From Fen-1247 sp040394885 (GTDB lineage: Bacteria; Gemmatimonadota; Gemmatimonadetes; Gemmatimonadales; Gemmatimonadaceae), in contig JBEBRK010000010.1 in NCBI GenBank assembly GCA_040394885.1, positions 41,001 to 105,000 on the forward strand: a stretch of DNA of 64,000 nt, given 5' to 3'. The number at the start of each line of letters is the position of its first letter. Position 1 is the first letter of the stretch. A program made the position numbers and the translations under genes. Below, in pieces: positions 51,963-60,575 of this stretch. A model generated the notes under the pieces. That model worked only from the letters and a program-made list of their open reading frames with translations. It had not been told where the DNA came from and searched no databases.

Positions 51963-51982
51963 ACTCAACAAATATGTTGAGT
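51963..51982. promoter_or_regulatory. Inverted-repeat operator of the RES-Xre module
   Basis: Perfect eight-base arms ACTCAACA and TGTTGAGT around four bases, 18 bases ahead of the antitoxin ATG. Position and symmetry fit autoregulation by the antitoxin. The SDR pseudogene starts just beyond it. Confidence 0.6.
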
Positions 51983-52002
51983 GAGGTGGTATTTAGCAAG
52001 CT

Positions 52003-52243
52003 TCATTCGCCGGTAAGTTAGAGAATGACATAGCATTGATCACCTGCGGCGATTCTGGGATCGGACGTTCGGTCGCGGTGTTGCATGTGAGGGAGCTGAC
52101 GTGGCTATTGTTTATCTGACTGAAGAACAAAGCGATGCTGAGATAACGCACCGCTCCAGGACCAATCCGGACTCCATTAAATCCAGCAGCCAGAGACGCG
52201 AAGGATATTAAAAAGTTCGACGGTGACACGGCGATGGCGTAGT
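52003..52243 (+). pseudogene. Truncated, decayed copy of the SDR gene
   Basis: Two blocks match the intact SDR gene. Bases 52003-52147 correspond to about 50204-50347 (CGCCGGTAA, ATTGATCAC, GGATCGGACGTTCGGT), and 52148-52243 to about 50755-50845 (CACCGCTCCAGG, CCAGCAGC, GAGACGCGAAGGATATTAAA). About 400 internal bases are missing at a junction with the shared bases AACG, and small indels and many substitutions break the frame. It lies on the same strand as the intact gene, with the RES-Xre module between. Confidence 0.9.
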
Positions 52244-52341
52244 AGTGTTCTTCTCAGATTAAGTGTCCTAATTGTAGCGGTATGATTAGATGGGCGACAT
52301 TCAAGAAAGTTTCGCTCTAGTACAAACATTAACGGAGATAT

Positions 52342-53439
52342 ATGGTCACTATTTCATCGTATCTGCTAGCATTTTCACTTCTACTTAATCCTGATACCAT
52401 TGTAGTAGAAAAGAAGCGGGCTGTTGATGATTCTTTATTAAGTATTGAACAATTAGTTCCTTTACTTAGAACCGGAAATCCTGATGAGATGTTGATGCTG
52501 GCGTTGCCGTATAGAACTGGTAATGGAGATTTTGTACTTGGACCAGTTGGGCCATTTACAGAGATATACGATTCCAGTGGTCGGTTAAAGCAGAAGATAA
52601 GTAATCCTCAAAAAGTCCGCTCCTCTTTTGGGGCACTTCGTGTATATGTCTCTTCTTATGACAGTCTACATATAATCGAACTGTCTCCAGATTCGAGTTT
52701 GCAGCATGTAATGAATACGAAAGGTGTAATCTCTCGTTCAAACACCTTACCGTTTCCGATACAGCAACCTGTTTTTTTTAGTAATGGTGACCTTGTTGTA
52801 AACGGAGTTTTTAACTCCAAAGAAGGGATTGGACATCCATTGCATTTGCTGACATCTAATGGCGTGGTAAAACGATCCTTTGGGGAAACGCTGGAGGCTT
52901 TTATGGTTGCCGAAAATCAAAAACTGTCTCGCATTATTGGGATGGCAGATTCAGGTAATATTTGGTCTTCAGACTTGCGGGGTATCTATGTGGAACATCG
53001 CGACACTTCTGGGATCTTGCATAGAGTTCTTAAGAGGCAAAGTGCGAAGGATGCAATCTCTCCATTTGATACAGCAAATGAGGCAATTGCAAGGGCAGAT
53101 ACAGTTCCACTAGAAAGACTGACAGTTATACGGCAGGAAGGTGATTTTCTTTGGGTTGTTTCTGTTGTTCCGAACAAGAAATGGGTTGCAAGTCGTTCAG
53201 ATGAGGAAGAGATAAAACTGGGATTGCCTGTAACGAAGCTGAAAGATGTCATTCTGCAAGCACCTGCACGATACAATACCAGAATCGAAGTTATTGATCT
53301 CAAAAGCAACATGGCTGTGATAGACCAGGCATTAGAAGGTCTGTACACCATACTTGGCTCCTGGTATTTCGCACGCCTGGATCCAGATGGTGCAAATGGA
53401 TGGAAATATACAATGGGGCGATTTCGGTCTTTGTGGTGA
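52342..53439 (+). CDS. Hypothetical exported beta-propeller-like protein
   Basis: A 365-residue protein with a weak N-terminal hydrophobic stretch (YLLAFSLLLNPDTI). It has recurring strand patterns of the kind seen in six-bladed propellers (FVLGPVGPFTEIYDSSGRLKQKI, GALRVYVSSYDSLHIIELSPDSS, NGDLVVNGVFN, ADSGNIWSSDLRGIYVEH). I cannot assign a family. CGGAGATAT ahead of the ATG is a good ribosome binding site. It stands alone, closed by a strong terminator, next to the pseudogene. Confidence 0.65.
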   Translation: MVTISSYLLAFSLLLNPDTIVVEKKRAVDDSLLSIEQLVPLLRTGNPDEMLMLALPYRTGNGDFVLGPVGPFTEIYDSSGRLKQKISNPQKVRSSFGALRVYVSSYDSLHIIELSPDSSLQHVMNTKGVISRSNTLPFPIQQPVFFSNGDLVVNGVFNSKEGIGHPLHLLTSNGVVKRSFGETLEAFMVAENQKLSRIIGMADSGNIWSSDLRGIYVEHRDTSGILHRVLKRQSAKDAISPFDTANEAIARADTVPLERLTVIRQEGDFLWVVSVVPNKKWVASRSDEEEIKLGLPVTKLKDVILQAPARYNTRIEVIDLKSNMAVIDQALEGLYTILGSWYFARLDPDGANGWKYTMGRFRSLW

Positions 53440-53478
53440 TACCCATCATTGCGTTTTGAATAATTCTGTTAGTAATAA

Positions 53479-53523
53479 AAGATCCCGTCTCAAAGAGAAT
53501 CCTTTGAGACGGGATCTTTTTAT
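53479..53523. terminator. Strong terminator between convergent genes
   Basis: Arms of about 19 bases (AAAAGATCCCGTCTCAAAG and its complement) around a six-base loop, ending in TTTTT. It can end both the hypothetical gene and the leftward aconitase gene. Confidence 0.88.
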
Positions 53524-53562
53524 TTCGTGAATGCCTAATTTTCAATCACGACACTTATCTAC

Positions 53563-56328
53563 CTACCCAACCAACTGCCTCAACACATACGGCAGAATCC
53601 CGCCATGCTTGTAGTACTGAAGCTCTTCAGGTGTATCGATCCTCGACTGCACCTCAAATGTTTTCTCACTACCATCGGCTGCAACCGCACGAACTGTTAA
53701 CTTGGCGCGAGCCTTCATGTCTGCGGTCATACCTTCAATCGTAAACGTCTCAAAGCCTGTCAATCCAAGTGTCTGGCGGGTGGCTCCGTTTGTGAATTCG
53801 AGAGGAATCACTCCCATTCCAACAAGGTTGGAGCGGTGAATACGTTCAAATGTCTCAGCGATTACTGCGCGTACGCCAAGGAGTAATGTTCCTTTGGCTG
53901 CCCAGTCGCGTGATGAGCCAGTTCCGTATTCCTTACCAGCGATGACGATAAGTGGAACGCCAGCCTTCTGATACTCCATCGATGCATCGTAGATGAACTT
54001 TGGTTCGGCGCCTGGTGCGGTTGCGGTCCAGCCACCTTCAGTGCCTGGTGCGAGCTCGTTACGGAGTCTGATGTTGGCGAATGTACCGCGCATCATTACT
54101 TCATGGTTACCACGGCGTGAACCGTAGGAGTTGAAATCTTCCTTCTTAACTCCCTGTTCAATCAACCACTTTCCAGCTGGGCTGGAAGCTGGGATAGAAC
54201 CTGCTGGTGAGATGTGATCTGTTGTGATCGAATCTCCAAGCAGTGCAAGTGCTTTTGCATTAACAACTGGCTTAATGCCTGGCACTTCCATCGTCATCCC
54301 TTCAAAATATGGAGGGTTTTTGACGTATGTTGATGCTTCGTCCCATGAATAACGGTCGCTGGCGACAACTTCTAATGCGCGCCAGTTATCATCTCCTGAG
54401 AATACGTCTGCATACTGCTCGCGGTACATGTCAGCTTTAACACTGCGCTGAATCTCTGTCTGAACATCCAGTGGGGATGGCCAGATGTCGCGCAGGAATA
54501 CTGGACCTTCTGAGCCAACTCCAACGGGCTCTGTCTCGAAGTCTATGTCCATACGGCCAGCTAGCGCGTACGCAACAACGAGTGGTGGAGATGCGAGATA
54601 GTTGAACTTTGTTAACGGATTGATGCGTCCTTCAAAGTTTCTGTTGCCAGATAAAACAGATGTCGCAACTAAGTTGTTCTCTTCAATTGCCTGAGCGATA
54701 GGCTGTGGTAGCGGACCGGAGTTGCCGATGCATGTTGTGCAGCCATAGCCAACTGTATTAAAGCGAAGTTTATTCAACGCATCAGAGACTCCGGCTGCAT
54801 TGAAGTATTCAGTTACGACTTTGGAGCCAGGTGCAACGCTTGTCTTAACCCATGGCTTTGTGTTCAAACCTTTTGCGACTGCGTTCTTGGCGAGCAAACC
54901 AGCTGCCAACATAACGCTTGGGTTACTGGTGTTGGTGCAGCTTGTGATAGCTGCAATTACAACAGAACCGTGGCGTAGTGAGAACTGCTCTTCGCCCATC
55001 TTTACTGGAACTGCAAGGTTGCGGATAGCTTCATCGGCAGATACTGGCGCAGCTTCAACAGCGGTTGCTGTTCCGCCGTTTGCTGTTGCCTTCTGAGCTA
55101 CTGCTGCATGAGTACGCTGTAGGTCAGCGGTTAACGCATCCTTGAACATCCCTTTTGCTGCGCTCAGAGGCACACGGTCCTGTGGGCGTTTTGGACCGGC
55201 AAGGCTTGGAACGATTGTCGAAAGGTCGAGATCAAGTGTTTCTGTAAACTCTGGATCGGGAGTTTCGTCTGTACGGAACATCCCCTGTTCCTTTGCGTAA
55301 GCCTCGACGAGTGCAACCTGCTGTTCATCGCGGCCTGTAAAGCGGAGATATTTGAGTGTTTCTTCGTCGATTGGGAAGAAGCCCATCGTGGCGCCGTATT
55401 CAGGGGCCATGTTGGCGATGGTTGTTCTATCTGCAGAACCTAATGATGAAAGGCCGTTGCCATAGAACTCTACGAACTTGCCAACGACTTTGTGCTTGCG
55501 AAGGAGTTCGGTTACTGTAAGAACAAGATCTGTTGCGGTTGTGCCGGCTGGGAGCTTTCCGTAAAGCTTAACGCCAACCACTTCTGGGATAAGCATGGTG
55601 ACTGGTTGGCCAAGCATAGCTGCTTCGGCTTCGATACCGCCAACGCCCCAACCCATAACACCGAGGCCGTTGACCATTGTGGTGTGTGAGTCTGTTCCTA
55701 CGAGCGAGTCTGGATATGCCACAGTCTCACCATCTTTCTGGGCGGTGAAAACTGTTTGAGCTAAATACTCAATGTTGATCTGGTGAACGATACCCGTGTC
55801 AGGCGGAACGACGCGGAAGTTCTCAAACGCAGTCTGGCCCCAGCGGAGGAACGCATAACGCTCCTGGTTGCGCTCGAACTCAATTTCAGAGTTTAAGAGG
55901 AGGGCGGCTTCGGTTCCATATTCATCAACCTGAACCGAGTGATCGATAACCAGATCTACTGGCTGAAGTGGGTTGATTTTCTTGGGATCGCCACCGAGTT
56001 TGGCTAGAGCGTCGCGCATGGCGGCAAGATCTACTACCGCAGGAACGCCGGTGAAGTCCTGCAGGAGGACTCGGGCGGTGCGGAAGGCGATCTCCTTCTC
56101 AGCTTTATCTTTGACCTTCCAGTTGGCCAAAGCGGTAATATCGTCTGATTTAACAAATGCGCCATCCTCGTTCCTGAGCAAGTTTTCCAAAAGGATCTTC
56201 AGGCTGACGGGGAGACGGTCGGCATTTCCGTTAGAAATGCTCGACAAAGCGTCAAGACGGAATATTGTATACTGGCGTCCGTTGACGGAGATGGTAGAAC
56301 GGCTTCCGAACGAGTTGGGATGTGTCAT
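53563..56328 (-). CDS. acnA: Aconitate hydratase A
   Basis: A 921-residue aconitase that interconverts citrate and isocitrate in the citric acid cycle. Visible are VGTDSHTTMVNGLGVMGWGVGGIEAEA, the cluster cysteines in SCTNTSNPSVM and GYGCTTCIGNSGPL, the swivel-domain GDSITTDHISPAGSI and the late GSSRDWAAKGTLLLGVRAVIAE with catalytic Arg/Ser. Length fits the AcnA/IRP type. The ATG follows AGGAAT. It is divergent from the M28 peptidase gene. A cytoplasmic housekeeping enzyme. Confidence 0.96.
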   Translation of the reverse strand: MTHPNSFGSRSTISVNGRQYTIFRLDALSSISNGNADRLPVSLKILLENLLRNEDGAFVKSDDITALANWKVKDKAEKEIAFRTARVLLQDFTGVPAVVDLAAMRDALAKLGGDPKKINPLQPVDLVIDHSVQVDEYGTEAALLLNSEIEFERNQERYAFLRWGQTAFENFRVVPPDTGIVHQINIEYLAQTVFTAQKDGETVAYPDSLVGTDSHTTMVNGLGVMGWGVGGIEAEAAMLGQPVTMLIPEVVGVKLYGKLPAGTTATDLVLTVTELLRKHKVVGKFVEFYGNGLSSLGSADRTTIANMAPEYGATMGFFPIDEETLKYLRFTGRDEQQVALVEAYAKEQGMFRTDETPDPEFTETLDLDLSTIVPSLAGPKRPQDRVPLSAAKGMFKDALTADLQRTHAAVAQKATANGGTATAVEAAPVSADEAIRNLAVPVKMGEEQFSLRHGSVVIAAITSCTNTSNPSVMLAAGLLAKNAVAKGLNTKPWVKTSVAPGSKVVTEYFNAAGVSDALNKLRFNTVGYGCTTCIGNSGPLPQPIAQAIEENNLVATSVLSGNRNFEGRINPLTKFNYLASPPLVVAYALAGRMDIDFETEPVGVGSEGPVFLRDIWPSPLDVQTEIQRSVKADMYREQYADVFSGDDNWRALEVVASDRYSWDEASTYVKNPPYFEGMTMEVPGIKPVVNAKALALLGDSITTDHISPAGSIPASSPAGKWLIEQGVKKEDFNSYGSRRGNHEVMMRGTFANIRLRNELAPGTEGGWTATAPGAEPKFIYDASMEYQKAGVPLIVIAGKEYGTGSSRDWAAKGTLLLGVRAVIAETFERIHRSNLVGMGVIPLEFTNGATRQTLGLTGFETFTIEGMTADMKARAKLTVRAVAADGSEKTFEVQSRIDTPEELQYYKHGGILPYVLRQLVG

Positions 56329-56399
56329 ATTCCTAATCTAAATAGTAGGGCTGAGTTTTACCTTAGTCGCTTCCTTATTTCAAAGACAGAGGAGTCTTA

Positions 56400-58055
56400 A
56401 TGAAACGAGTTGTTCTATTAGGTGCACTAGTTGTTGCTGGACAGGCTTGCAGTTCCAACGCCAAGTCAGAATTTTACACAGTTTCTTCCGGAATTACAGC
56501 GGCAGAAATTGAGCAGCACATCAAGAACCTTTCCCATGACTCTATGGAAGGGCGGGGCCCGGCCACGCCAGGTGGGGAAAAGACCGAGAAATATCTTGTC
56601 GAGCAGCTAACTGCGTACGGTCTGGAGCCGGGTTACAACGGTTCGTATTTGCAGCCAGTTCCTATAGACATGGTAACTCCGGATCCTGCTTCAGTATCCG
56701 TCAAGACTACAGGCAAGGTCACAACGACCCTGACCCAGGGTGAAGATGTCGTCGTATGGCCAGGTTCAGCTTCTACAACCAGCGCTTCCAAGGGTGAATT
56801 GGTCTTTATCGGCTACGGTGCCGATGCCCCTGAATACAACTGGGACGATTTTAAGGGCGTAGATCTTAAGGGTAAGGTCCTCATGGTCCTTGTAAACGAC
56901 CCACCAGCCCCAGCTGACGAACCGGATCTGTTTGCCGGTAAGGGGATGACTTACTACGGTCGCTGGACATACAAGTTCGAAGAAGCAGAGCGTCGTGGAG
57001 CGGTCGGGATGTTCGTTGTCCATAACACTGAAGATGCGGGCTACGGATGGAATGTAGTGCAGGGCAATGCGGGGCCTCAGCTCCTCCTTCCGCCAAATCC
57101 AGGCGCACCAGCTCCTTTGGGTGTTAGAGGATGGATGCAGAACGATGTGGCCAAGCGCCTCGTTGAAGAAGCCGGCCTCAAGTGGGATGACCTTCTCGCT
57201 TCCGCGAAAACTCGCGAATTCAAGCCTGTTTCAACTGGTATCGATGTCGATATGTCGATGAAAAACACAACGTCGCGCATGGTTTCCAACAACGTTGTGG
57301 CAGTCATCCCTGGTAGCGATCCAGAACTCAGCAAGCAGTATGTAGCATATAGCGCACACTGGGATCACCTCGGCGTAGGCCCTGCTGTTGATGGCGATTC
57401 CATCTATAATGGTGCTTACGATAACGCCTCGGGAACTGCAAATCTTTTAGCGATTGCAAAGGAAGCTGCGGCCGCTCCGGAAAAACCAAAGCGTTCACAG
57501 GTTTTCATCTTTGTTACAGCTGAAGAGTCGGGCCTTTTAGGTTCGCTGTGGTATGGTAAAAACCCAACAGTTCCCACTGCCGATATCATCGCTGTATTGA
57601 ACGTAGATGGAGGAAATGTCCTTGGCTTTGTCGAAGATCTTACAGTTCAAGGCGACAACAAGTCCTCGTTAGGGCCGCTCCTCGCGAAGATGATTGAAGG
57701 CGACAAGATGACTATCACTCCAGATCAGTCACCAGAAAAAGGATACTTCTATCGTTCTGATCACTTCTCGTTTGCAAAGGTTGGCATTCCCGCCGTATCG
57801 ATTGGCGAAGGAAGGAAGTTTGTTGGCAAGCCCGCATCATGGGGAGATGAGCAGGCAGACGAATACACCAAGGTCCGTTATCATCAGCCGCAGGATGAAT
57901 ATAGCGCGGATTGGGATCTCCGTGGCGCAGCTCAGTTAGCAGATATCGTGTATCGTTTTGGAAAGCAGCTCGCTAACGCCGTCGATCTTCCGGTCTGGAA
58001 TGATGACGCAGAGTTCAAAGCGTTACGTGAGAAGGATTTAAATGCCAGAAAGTAA
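56400..58055 (+). CDS. M28-family zinc peptidase lipoprotein
   Basis: A 551-residue lipoprotein with signal peptide ending AGQAC (Cys 17). A PA-type insert (residues about 130-260) precedes the rest of the M28 catalytic domain. The metal ligands are visible as SAHWDHLGVG, GAYDNASGTANLL, TAEESGLLGSLW, LNVDGGNV and YRSDHFSFAKVGIPAVSIG. It is a two-zinc aminopeptidase, probably in the periplasm. GAGG precedes the start by seven bases. Its end overlaps the kynureninase-like gene by 14 bases, so the two are co-translated, which suggests peptide and amino-acid breakdown together. Confidence 0.92.
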   Translation: MKRVVLLGALVVAGQACSSNAKSEFYTVSSGITAAEIEQHIKNLSHDSMEGRGPATPGGEKTEKYLVEQLTAYGLEPGYNGSYLQPVPIDMVTPDPASVSVKTTGKVTTTLTQGEDVVVWPGSASTTSASKGELVFIGYGADAPEYNWDDFKGVDLKGKVLMVLVNDPPAPADEPDLFAGKGMTYYGRWTYKFEEAERRGAVGMFVVHNTEDAGYGWNVVQGNAGPQLLLPPNPGAPAPLGVRGWMQNDVAKRLVEEAGLKWDDLLASAKTREFKPVSTGIDVDMSMKNTTSRMVSNNVVAVIPGSDPELSKQYVAYSAHWDHLGVGPAVDGDSIYNGAYDNASGTANLLAIAKEAAAAPEKPKRSQVFIFVTAEESGLLGSLWYGKNPTVPTADIIAVLNVDGGNVLGFVEDLTVQGDNKSSLGPLLAKMIEGDKMTITPDQSPEKGYFYRSDHFSFAKVGIPAVSIGEGRKFVGKPASWGDEQADEYTKVRYHQPQDEYSADWDLRGAAQLADIVYRFGKQLANAVDLPVWNDDAEFKALREKDLNARK

Positions 58056-59235
58056 GCTCTTAGAATATCGTAAGGAATTTCCAATTCTGGAGACGAGTAC
58101 ATACCTCGTCTCCAACTCATTGGGTGCAATGCCGCGGTCTGTCGCTGACAGACTTGCGGACTACACCCGCGACTGGTCCACGCTCGGAGTTAGAGCGTGG
58201 GCAAAAGGCTGGTGGGATAAACCTGTAAGTGTAGGCGACGAGATAGCTCCATTACTCAACGCGCCTGCAGGTACAGTTGCAATGCATCCCAACGTAACAA
58301 TCGCACAGTCTGCAATCCTGTCATCTCTCGATTTCAGTGGCGACAGGAATACTGTGATAATGACCGAGCTGGATTTTCCATCGGTCCGCTATGCCTACGA
58401 AGAGCTGGCCAAAAAGTTCGGTGCGAAGGTTGTTGTAATTCCATCGGAAGATGGCATTACAATCGATCATGAAAAGCTGCTTGCAGCGATAGATGAACGC
58501 ACCAAGCTGGTTTCGATATCGCATGTTTTATTTAAGTCTGCATATATCATGGATGCAGACAGAATTTGCGCTCATGCACATAAAATGGGTGCGCTGGTAT
58601 CTCTCGATGCTTACCACTCAGTTGGAATTGTTCCGGTCGATGTTCAGAAGTCAGGTGTGGATTTTATGACCGGTGGTGTGCTGAAATGGTTGTGTGGCGG
58701 TCCTGGGGGGGCGTTTTTGTATGCATCTCCCAAAGTCCAAAACGAACTGAATCCAGCGATTACCGGATGGCAGGCGCATAAAAGACCGTTTGGTTTCGAG
58801 CAGGATATGGATTACGCAGAAGGATCGTGGCACTGGCTTAACGGAACTCCGGCTATTCCGGTTCTGTATCTCGCCGCCGAGGGACCAAAGATGATCCGTG
58901 AGGCAGGTATGGATGCTATCCGCGCCAAATCCATACGGCAGACCACAAAACTCATCCAAATGGCTGATGAGCGTGGGTACGCCGTGCATGCTCCGCGTGA
59001 CCCTGAACGCCGCGGCGGAACGGTCGCATTCGACGTTCCGAACGGCTATGAAGTGGCACAGTACTTGTTAGCTCAAGACATTGTAATTGACTACAGAGTT
59101 GGAGCAGGGATCAGAGTTGCGCCGCACTTCTATACGACCGATGAGGAGATAGAACGCTGTGTGGCCGAAATTGACCACTGCCTCAAAACTGCGGCCTGGG
59201 TCAAGTTTGCTGGTCCGCGGTCTGTAGTCACCTAG
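58042..59235 (+). CDS. Kynureninase-like PLP-dependent enzyme
   Basis: A 397-residue class V aminotransferase-fold protein. Kynureninase-like features are TYLVSNSLGAMPRSVADRL at the start, LDAYHSVGIVPVDVQKSGVDFMTGGVLKWLCGGPGGAFLY with the PLP lysine Lys215, and a GWQAHKRPFGFE segment. Kynureninase splits kynurenine to anthranilate and alanine; related enzymes act on other substrates, so the assignment is to the family rather than the reaction. No other tryptophan-breakdown gene is nearby. It overlaps the peptidase gene. Confidence 0.82.
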   Translation: MPESKLLEYRKEFPILETSTYLVSNSLGAMPRSVADRLADYTRDWSTLGVRAWAKGWWDKPVSVGDEIAPLLNAPAGTVAMHPNVTIAQSAILSSLDFSGDRNTVIMTELDFPSVRYAYEELAKKFGAKVVVIPSEDGITIDHEKLLAAIDERTKLVSISHVLFKSAYIMDADRICAHAHKMGALVSLDAYHSVGIVPVDVQKSGVDFMTGGVLKWLCGGPGGAFLYASPKVQNELNPAITGWQAHKRPFGFEQDMDYAEGSWHWLNGTPAIPVLYLAAEGPKMIREAGMDAIRAKSIRQTTKLIQMADERGYAVHAPRDPERRGGTVAFDVPNGYEVAQYLLAQDIVIDYRVGAGIRVAPHFYTTDEEIERCVAEIDHCLKTAAWVKFAGPRSVVT

Positions 59236-59292
59236 ACAGGCAGGTAATAGCTGGTTCAGTCGTATGTGACTTTGCTATGTCAAGCCTGTCTA
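59233..59292 (+). terminator. Hairpin including the stop of the kynureninase-like gene
   Basis: Nine-base arms TAGACAGGC (containing the stop codon) and GCCTGTCTA enclose a 42-base loop. It is a possible terminator or mRNA end stabiliser; the loop is long and T-rich sequence is limited. Confidence 0.4.
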
Positions 59293-59444
59293 TCGTTTAT
59301 TAGTAGTGTGACCTGTTTCGAATAAAATCTGTCTAGGTACTTAGGGCCGCGAAAGTGGCCCCTACGTGTCAAGACCTTGAACAAAAGCAGCATTGGCGAG
59401 TAGAATACATACATAACGTTCCTATTCGTGTGGAGGTGTGCTGG

Positions 59445-60575
59445 ATGCCTAACCCGTTTCTATCATCAGAGGAGTACGATGAACGCGCCCACAAACTCTA
59501 TAACGAGGGAGACTACGATACAGCTTTATCAGTTCTAAGAGAAGGGCTAGCGATTTACCCCAGCGCCGTGGAGTTACATATCGGCGTTGGCTATGCCTAT
59601 CATGCCAGGGAAGATTTCGCCTGGGCAAAAAGAGCCTTTGAAGAGGCTCTTGCCCTAGACCCGGAACATGAAGACGCCTTGGCCGGATACGCCGAAACCC
59701 TACTGAAGTTTGGTAGACGGGATGAGGCAATCCAAACCTTCCATAAGACGATCGAACTCGGCTACGCCGATGATCTTGATCTAATGCTTCAGATCGGTAG
59801 GGCCCTGTTTAGAGAAGGCATCATCGAAGATTCAAAGACCTATTTTGAGTACGCCGTGCAAATGGCGCCTGAGAGTGGGGAGGCTTTGGCGTGCGTAGGA
59901 TATGCGCAGCACAGGCTCGGGTTGGATCTTGAGGCAATTGAGACTCTGAAGAAGGCGATTTTACTGGATCCGGAGCATGTGGAAGCGAGGGTGTATCTTG
60001 GAAATATTCATTACGATCGTAGTGAGTACGATAGCGCTCTCCATTATCTGGAGCGTAGCAACCCCGAAGACCACTGGGATGAGCTTGGGATCTGGCGCCT
60101 GATTGAACTCAAAAAAGTTCTTTACAAGCTTCCTGATTCCGACCCTGAACTGAAGCCTTGGGAGGCTCGTATTGAAGAGCTGACCTCCGAGACCGATGAC
60201 ATCGATGAGATGCTCGCCGAGATCGAGGCCAAGGCTATGGAAAGCGATGAAGGTGAAGCAAGGGGGCAGCTGGAGCTGTTTGGTGCCCTCTTGAACAGCC
60301 TTTCTGCGGCTCATAAAGAGCTGGGATTGAGCGACCAGGACGCCGACGATGCAGCTCACAAAATCGTTTTCGGCGAACATACGTACGAAGGCACCTGGGA
60401 AGAGATTGTTCAGCAGATGCGGGACAAGCAGGGAACTGAGTTGAGCGTTGATCAGTTTATGAAGACTGAAGCCCGGCGTGCATATGGATTGACCGGCGTG
60501 GAAGTCTCAGCTAGCGATGCCGAAAGTTTTATTAAAGGAAGTGCTGACGCGGGATTACTAAGAATCGATAAATGA
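59445..60575 (+). CDS. Cytoplasmic TPR protein
   Basis: A 376-residue protein with about six TPR units in residues 5-215 (YDERAHKLYNEGDYDTALSVLREGLAIYPS, then AYHAREDFAWAKRAFEEALALDPEHEDALAG, and on), then an acidic helical C-terminal part (EELTSETDDIDEMLAEIEAKAME). No signal peptide is present. GGAGGTG lies eight bases ahead of this ATG, so an earlier ATG at 59355 is rejected. It overlaps the next gene by four bases (ATGA), so the two likely act together as a scaffold pair. Confidence 0.82.
   Translation: MPNPFLSSEEYDERAHKLYNEGDYDTALSVLREGLAIYPSAVELHIGVGYAYHAREDFAWAKRAFEEALALDPEHEDALAGYAETLLKFGRRDEAIQTFHKTIELGYADDLDLMLQIGRALFREGIIEDSKTYFEYAVQMAPESGEALACVGYAQHRLGLDLEAIETLKKAILLDPEHVEARVYLGNIHYDRSEYDSALHYLERSNPEDHWDELGIWRLIELKKVLYKLPDSDPELKPWEARIEELTSETDDIDEMLAEIEAKAMESDEGEARGQLELFGALLNSLSAAHKELGLSDQDADDAAHKIVFGEHTYEGTWEEIVQQMRDKQGTELSVDQFMKTEARRAYGLTGVEVSASDAESFIKGSADAGLLRIDK

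Noticed and set aside
59343..59361. GGGCC/GGCCC hairpin ahead of the TPR gene
   Set aside because: Five to six base pairs only, with no T tract and no link to the ribosome binding site at 59430s.
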